5,547 nucleotides of DNA from UBA4124 sp964577515 (lineage in GTDB: Bacteria > Patescibacteriota > Minisyncoccia > Phycocordibacterales > UBA9973): positions 1-5,547 of the forward strand of contig CAZNZN010000013.1 of assembly GCA_964577515.1 (NCBI GenBank). Direction: 5' to 3'. The translations under genes and the position numbers were made by a program. The notes under the pieces are model-generated. The model was not told the origin of the DNA. It was given only the letters and a program-made list of their open reading frames with translations, and searched no databases. Position 1 is the first letter of the stretch; each line of letters opens with the position of its first letter. Below are positions 4,096 to 5,547 of this stretch, piece after piece.

Positions 4096-4119
4096 GCCGC
4101 CCTAGTAGGCGGCCTTTTT
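4096..4119 (+). terminator. terminator-like hairpin inside the 23S leader
   Basis: GCCGCC (4096-4101) pairs with GGCGGC (4108-4113), a six-pair all-GC stem with loop CTAGTA, followed by C and five Ts (4115-4119). It lies between the rRNA promoter and the rRNA, about 60-85 bases into the transcript, so it must be attenuated, read through or suppressed if that promoter serves 23S rRNA. Confidence 0.65.
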
Positions 4120-4571
4120 CGTGAAAAATCGTAAGCAGTGTTGTTTAACAACAAAATCCTGTCACTCACTTGTGTGTATGAGTAATACGCACTGCAGGTG
4201 TGAGTAGGCAGACACTGCAATGCGAAAGAAACGAGCGGTCGTTTTAAGTAGCGCAGTATAAGCATAGAAAAATGATTTCTAGATTTCCTAATAGGAAATT
4301 AAGAGCATATGGCGGATGCCTTGGTTCTACAGAGCGATGAAAGACGTAGTACGGCGGCGATACGCTTCGGGGAGGTGCCTAACAACCTTTGATCCGGAGA
4401 TCTCTGAATGGGGAAACCTTGTAGTGCAAACCACTACAACTACACTGCATAAGACAGCGTAGTGCGCACCCTGGGAAGTGAAACATCTCAGTACCAGGAG
4501 GAAAAGAAAACAATGTGACGTATGTCACGATATTCCCTAAGTAGCGGCGAGCGAAATGGGAAGAGCCCAAA

Positions 4572-4641
4572 CCGGAGCAACACTGAGTGTGTGATTACAT
4601 AAAATTTATTTTGTGCAGTCGCGCGCTCTGTGTTGCTCCGG
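4572..4641 (+). other. enlarged variable hairpin in 23S rRNA domain I
   Basis: CCGGAGCAACAC (4572-4583) and GTGTTGCTCCGG (4630-4641) form a perfect 12-pair stem capped by a 46-base insert with its own A/T-rich hairpin (CATAAAAT 4598-4605 with ATTTTGTG 4608-4615). As I recall it, the B. subtilis hairpin here is about 20 bases. Confidence 0.6.
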
Positions 4642-4846
4642 GGTTGTAAGGCAGGAGCGTCGTTTAACGAGAAAAGTCAAAAAATATGTGCATAGAAAAA
4701 GTTGTTGGAAACCAACACCATAGTGGGTGATAGTCCCGTATTCGAAATGCATATATCTTTTCTGCTCCTGTTCTTGAGTACTTCCGGACACGAATAGCCG
4801 GGAGGAATCCACCAGCACTAACTGGTAAGGCTAAATATCTTGTAGA

Positions 4847-4886
<40 letters not shown>

Positions 4887-5453
4887 CACTCCGAGAGGAG
4901 GTTGAAATAGTACTGAAACCATATGCTTACAAGGAGTCGGAGCGGGTATTTATATCCGTCACGGCGTGCCTATTGAAGAATGAGCCAACGAGTTTATGTG
5001 TGCGGCTTGGCTAAGGAGTAAAGCTCCGGAGTCGCAGGGAAACCAAGTGTTAATAGCGCGTAATTGGTCGTACACATAAGACCCGAAGCCAGGTGAGCTA
5101 CCCATGAGCAGGGTGAAGTTCGCAGAAATGCGGATGGAGGCCCGAACCGGTTTGTCGTACAACGCATTCGGATGACTTGTGGGTTGGAGTGAAAAGCTAA
5201 TCGAACCTGGTAATAGCTGGTTCTCTCCGAAATAGCTTTAGGGCTAGCGTCGTGTGTTCCTCTTGGGGGTAGAGCACTGGAAGGTTTCGACAGGGAGCAA
5301 TCTCGCGACACCTATCAAACTCCGAATACCAAGGATTAAAAACGTGGCAGTTAGTCTACGGGGGCTAAGCTCCGTTAGACAAAAGGGAAACAGCCCAGAT
5401 CTCTAAATAAGGTCCCTAAATTTACACTAAGTGCATCGTAAGGATGTGAGATT

Positions 5454-5527
5454 TCTCTGACAATGAGGAAGTTGGCTTAGAAGCAGCCATCTTTTAAAGA
5501 AAGCGTAACAGCTCACTCATCAAGAGA
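5454..5527 (+). other. L10/L11-binding GTPase-associated centre of 23S rRNA (H42-H44)
   Basis: TCTCT (5454-5458) pairs with AGAGA (5523-5527) and ATGAG (5463-5467) with CTCAT (5516-5520), separated by the GACA internal loop, the kink-turn stem that carries L10. The GGCTTAGAAGCAGCC and TTTAAAGAAAGCGTAACAGCTCAC blocks, where L11, EF-G and thiopeptides act in known ribosomes, look intact. Confidence 0.85.
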
Positions 5528-5547
5528 TCTTGCGCCGCAGATAATCG

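Larger units (their letters stand above)
4034..4289 (+). promoter_or_regulatory. structured transcribed leader of 23S rRNA
   Basis: From the predicted start near 4034 to the rRNA. Seen in order: an 11-codon ORF (4038-4073), a terminator-like hairpin (4096-4119), a boxA-like TGTTGTTTAACAA (4139-4151; E. coli rrn boxA is TGCTCTTTAACAA), then a long-range stem, GCAGTGT (4135-4141) with ACACTGC (4212-4218), extendable by TCG 4129-4131 with CGA 4223-4225. TTTCC-TAATA-GGAAA (4284-4298) sits at the rRNA 5' boundary. boxA in rRNA leaders loads Nus factors against premature termination. No tRNA or 16S sequence is present here. Confidence 0.55.

Noticed and set aside
4034..4120. tRNA or other known small RNA between the promoter and the terminator-like hairpin
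   Set aside because: No acceptor stem, T-loop or CCA end, and no motif of SRP RNA, 6S RNA or RNase P that I can recognise.
4251..4262. TATAAG (4257-4262) as a second 23S promoter
   Set aside because: No acceptable -35 at 15-19 bases upstream; kept only as a possibility behind the terminator-like hairpin finding.

Overview
The window reads as a chromosomal segment of a small-genome bacterium, most likely Candidate Phyla Radiation (Patescibacteria, Parcubacteria-like). This is inference from: short intergenic gaps with intrinsic terminators, starts without a Shine-Dalgarno sequence, several short unrecognised proteins, an rplJ-rplL pair detached from rplK/rplA and rpoB/rpoC, and a 23S rRNA gene with no 16S gene upstream. 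TGA ends one gene and is not read in frame inside the others, so the standard bacterial code fits. All supported genes are on the + strand. I see no mobile element, CRISPR array, tRNA or phage gene.

Bases 1-1324 form the ribosomal stalk locus. The C-terminal end of an unidentified membrane protein (1-162) is followed by a leader (about 172-300) with the hallmarks of the L10 autoregulatory leader: a kink-turn-like L10 site and then an intrinsic terminator acting as an attenuator. After it come rplJ (338-823) and rplL (848-1216), a palindromic spacer that partly repeats the end of rplL, and a bidirectional terminator.

Bases 1325-3922 hold four apparently single-gene units. Two encode unrecognised proteins (1351-1884 and 1966-2400). 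One encodes a winged-helix protein joined to a degenerate nucleotidyltransferase-like domain (2501-3133), with a palindrome beside its promoter. One encodes a membrane protein resembling the membrane part of MscS-type channels (3239-3922). Candidate promoters sit in the gaps, and clear hairpin terminators end three of the four; none is obvious after 3133.

Bases 3923-5547 contain a strong terminator, the best promoter in the window (TTGACA-N17-TACAAT), an unusual roughly 260-base leader and the first ~1,258 bases of 23S rRNA. The leader holds an 11-codon ORF, a terminator-like hairpin, a boxA-like sequence and alternative pairings. The gene breaks off just past the GTPase-associated centre. 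That rRNA region is the binding platform for L10, and the L10 leader at the start of the window visibly mimics it, so a ribosomal protein, its mRNA decoy and its rRNA target all lie in one window.
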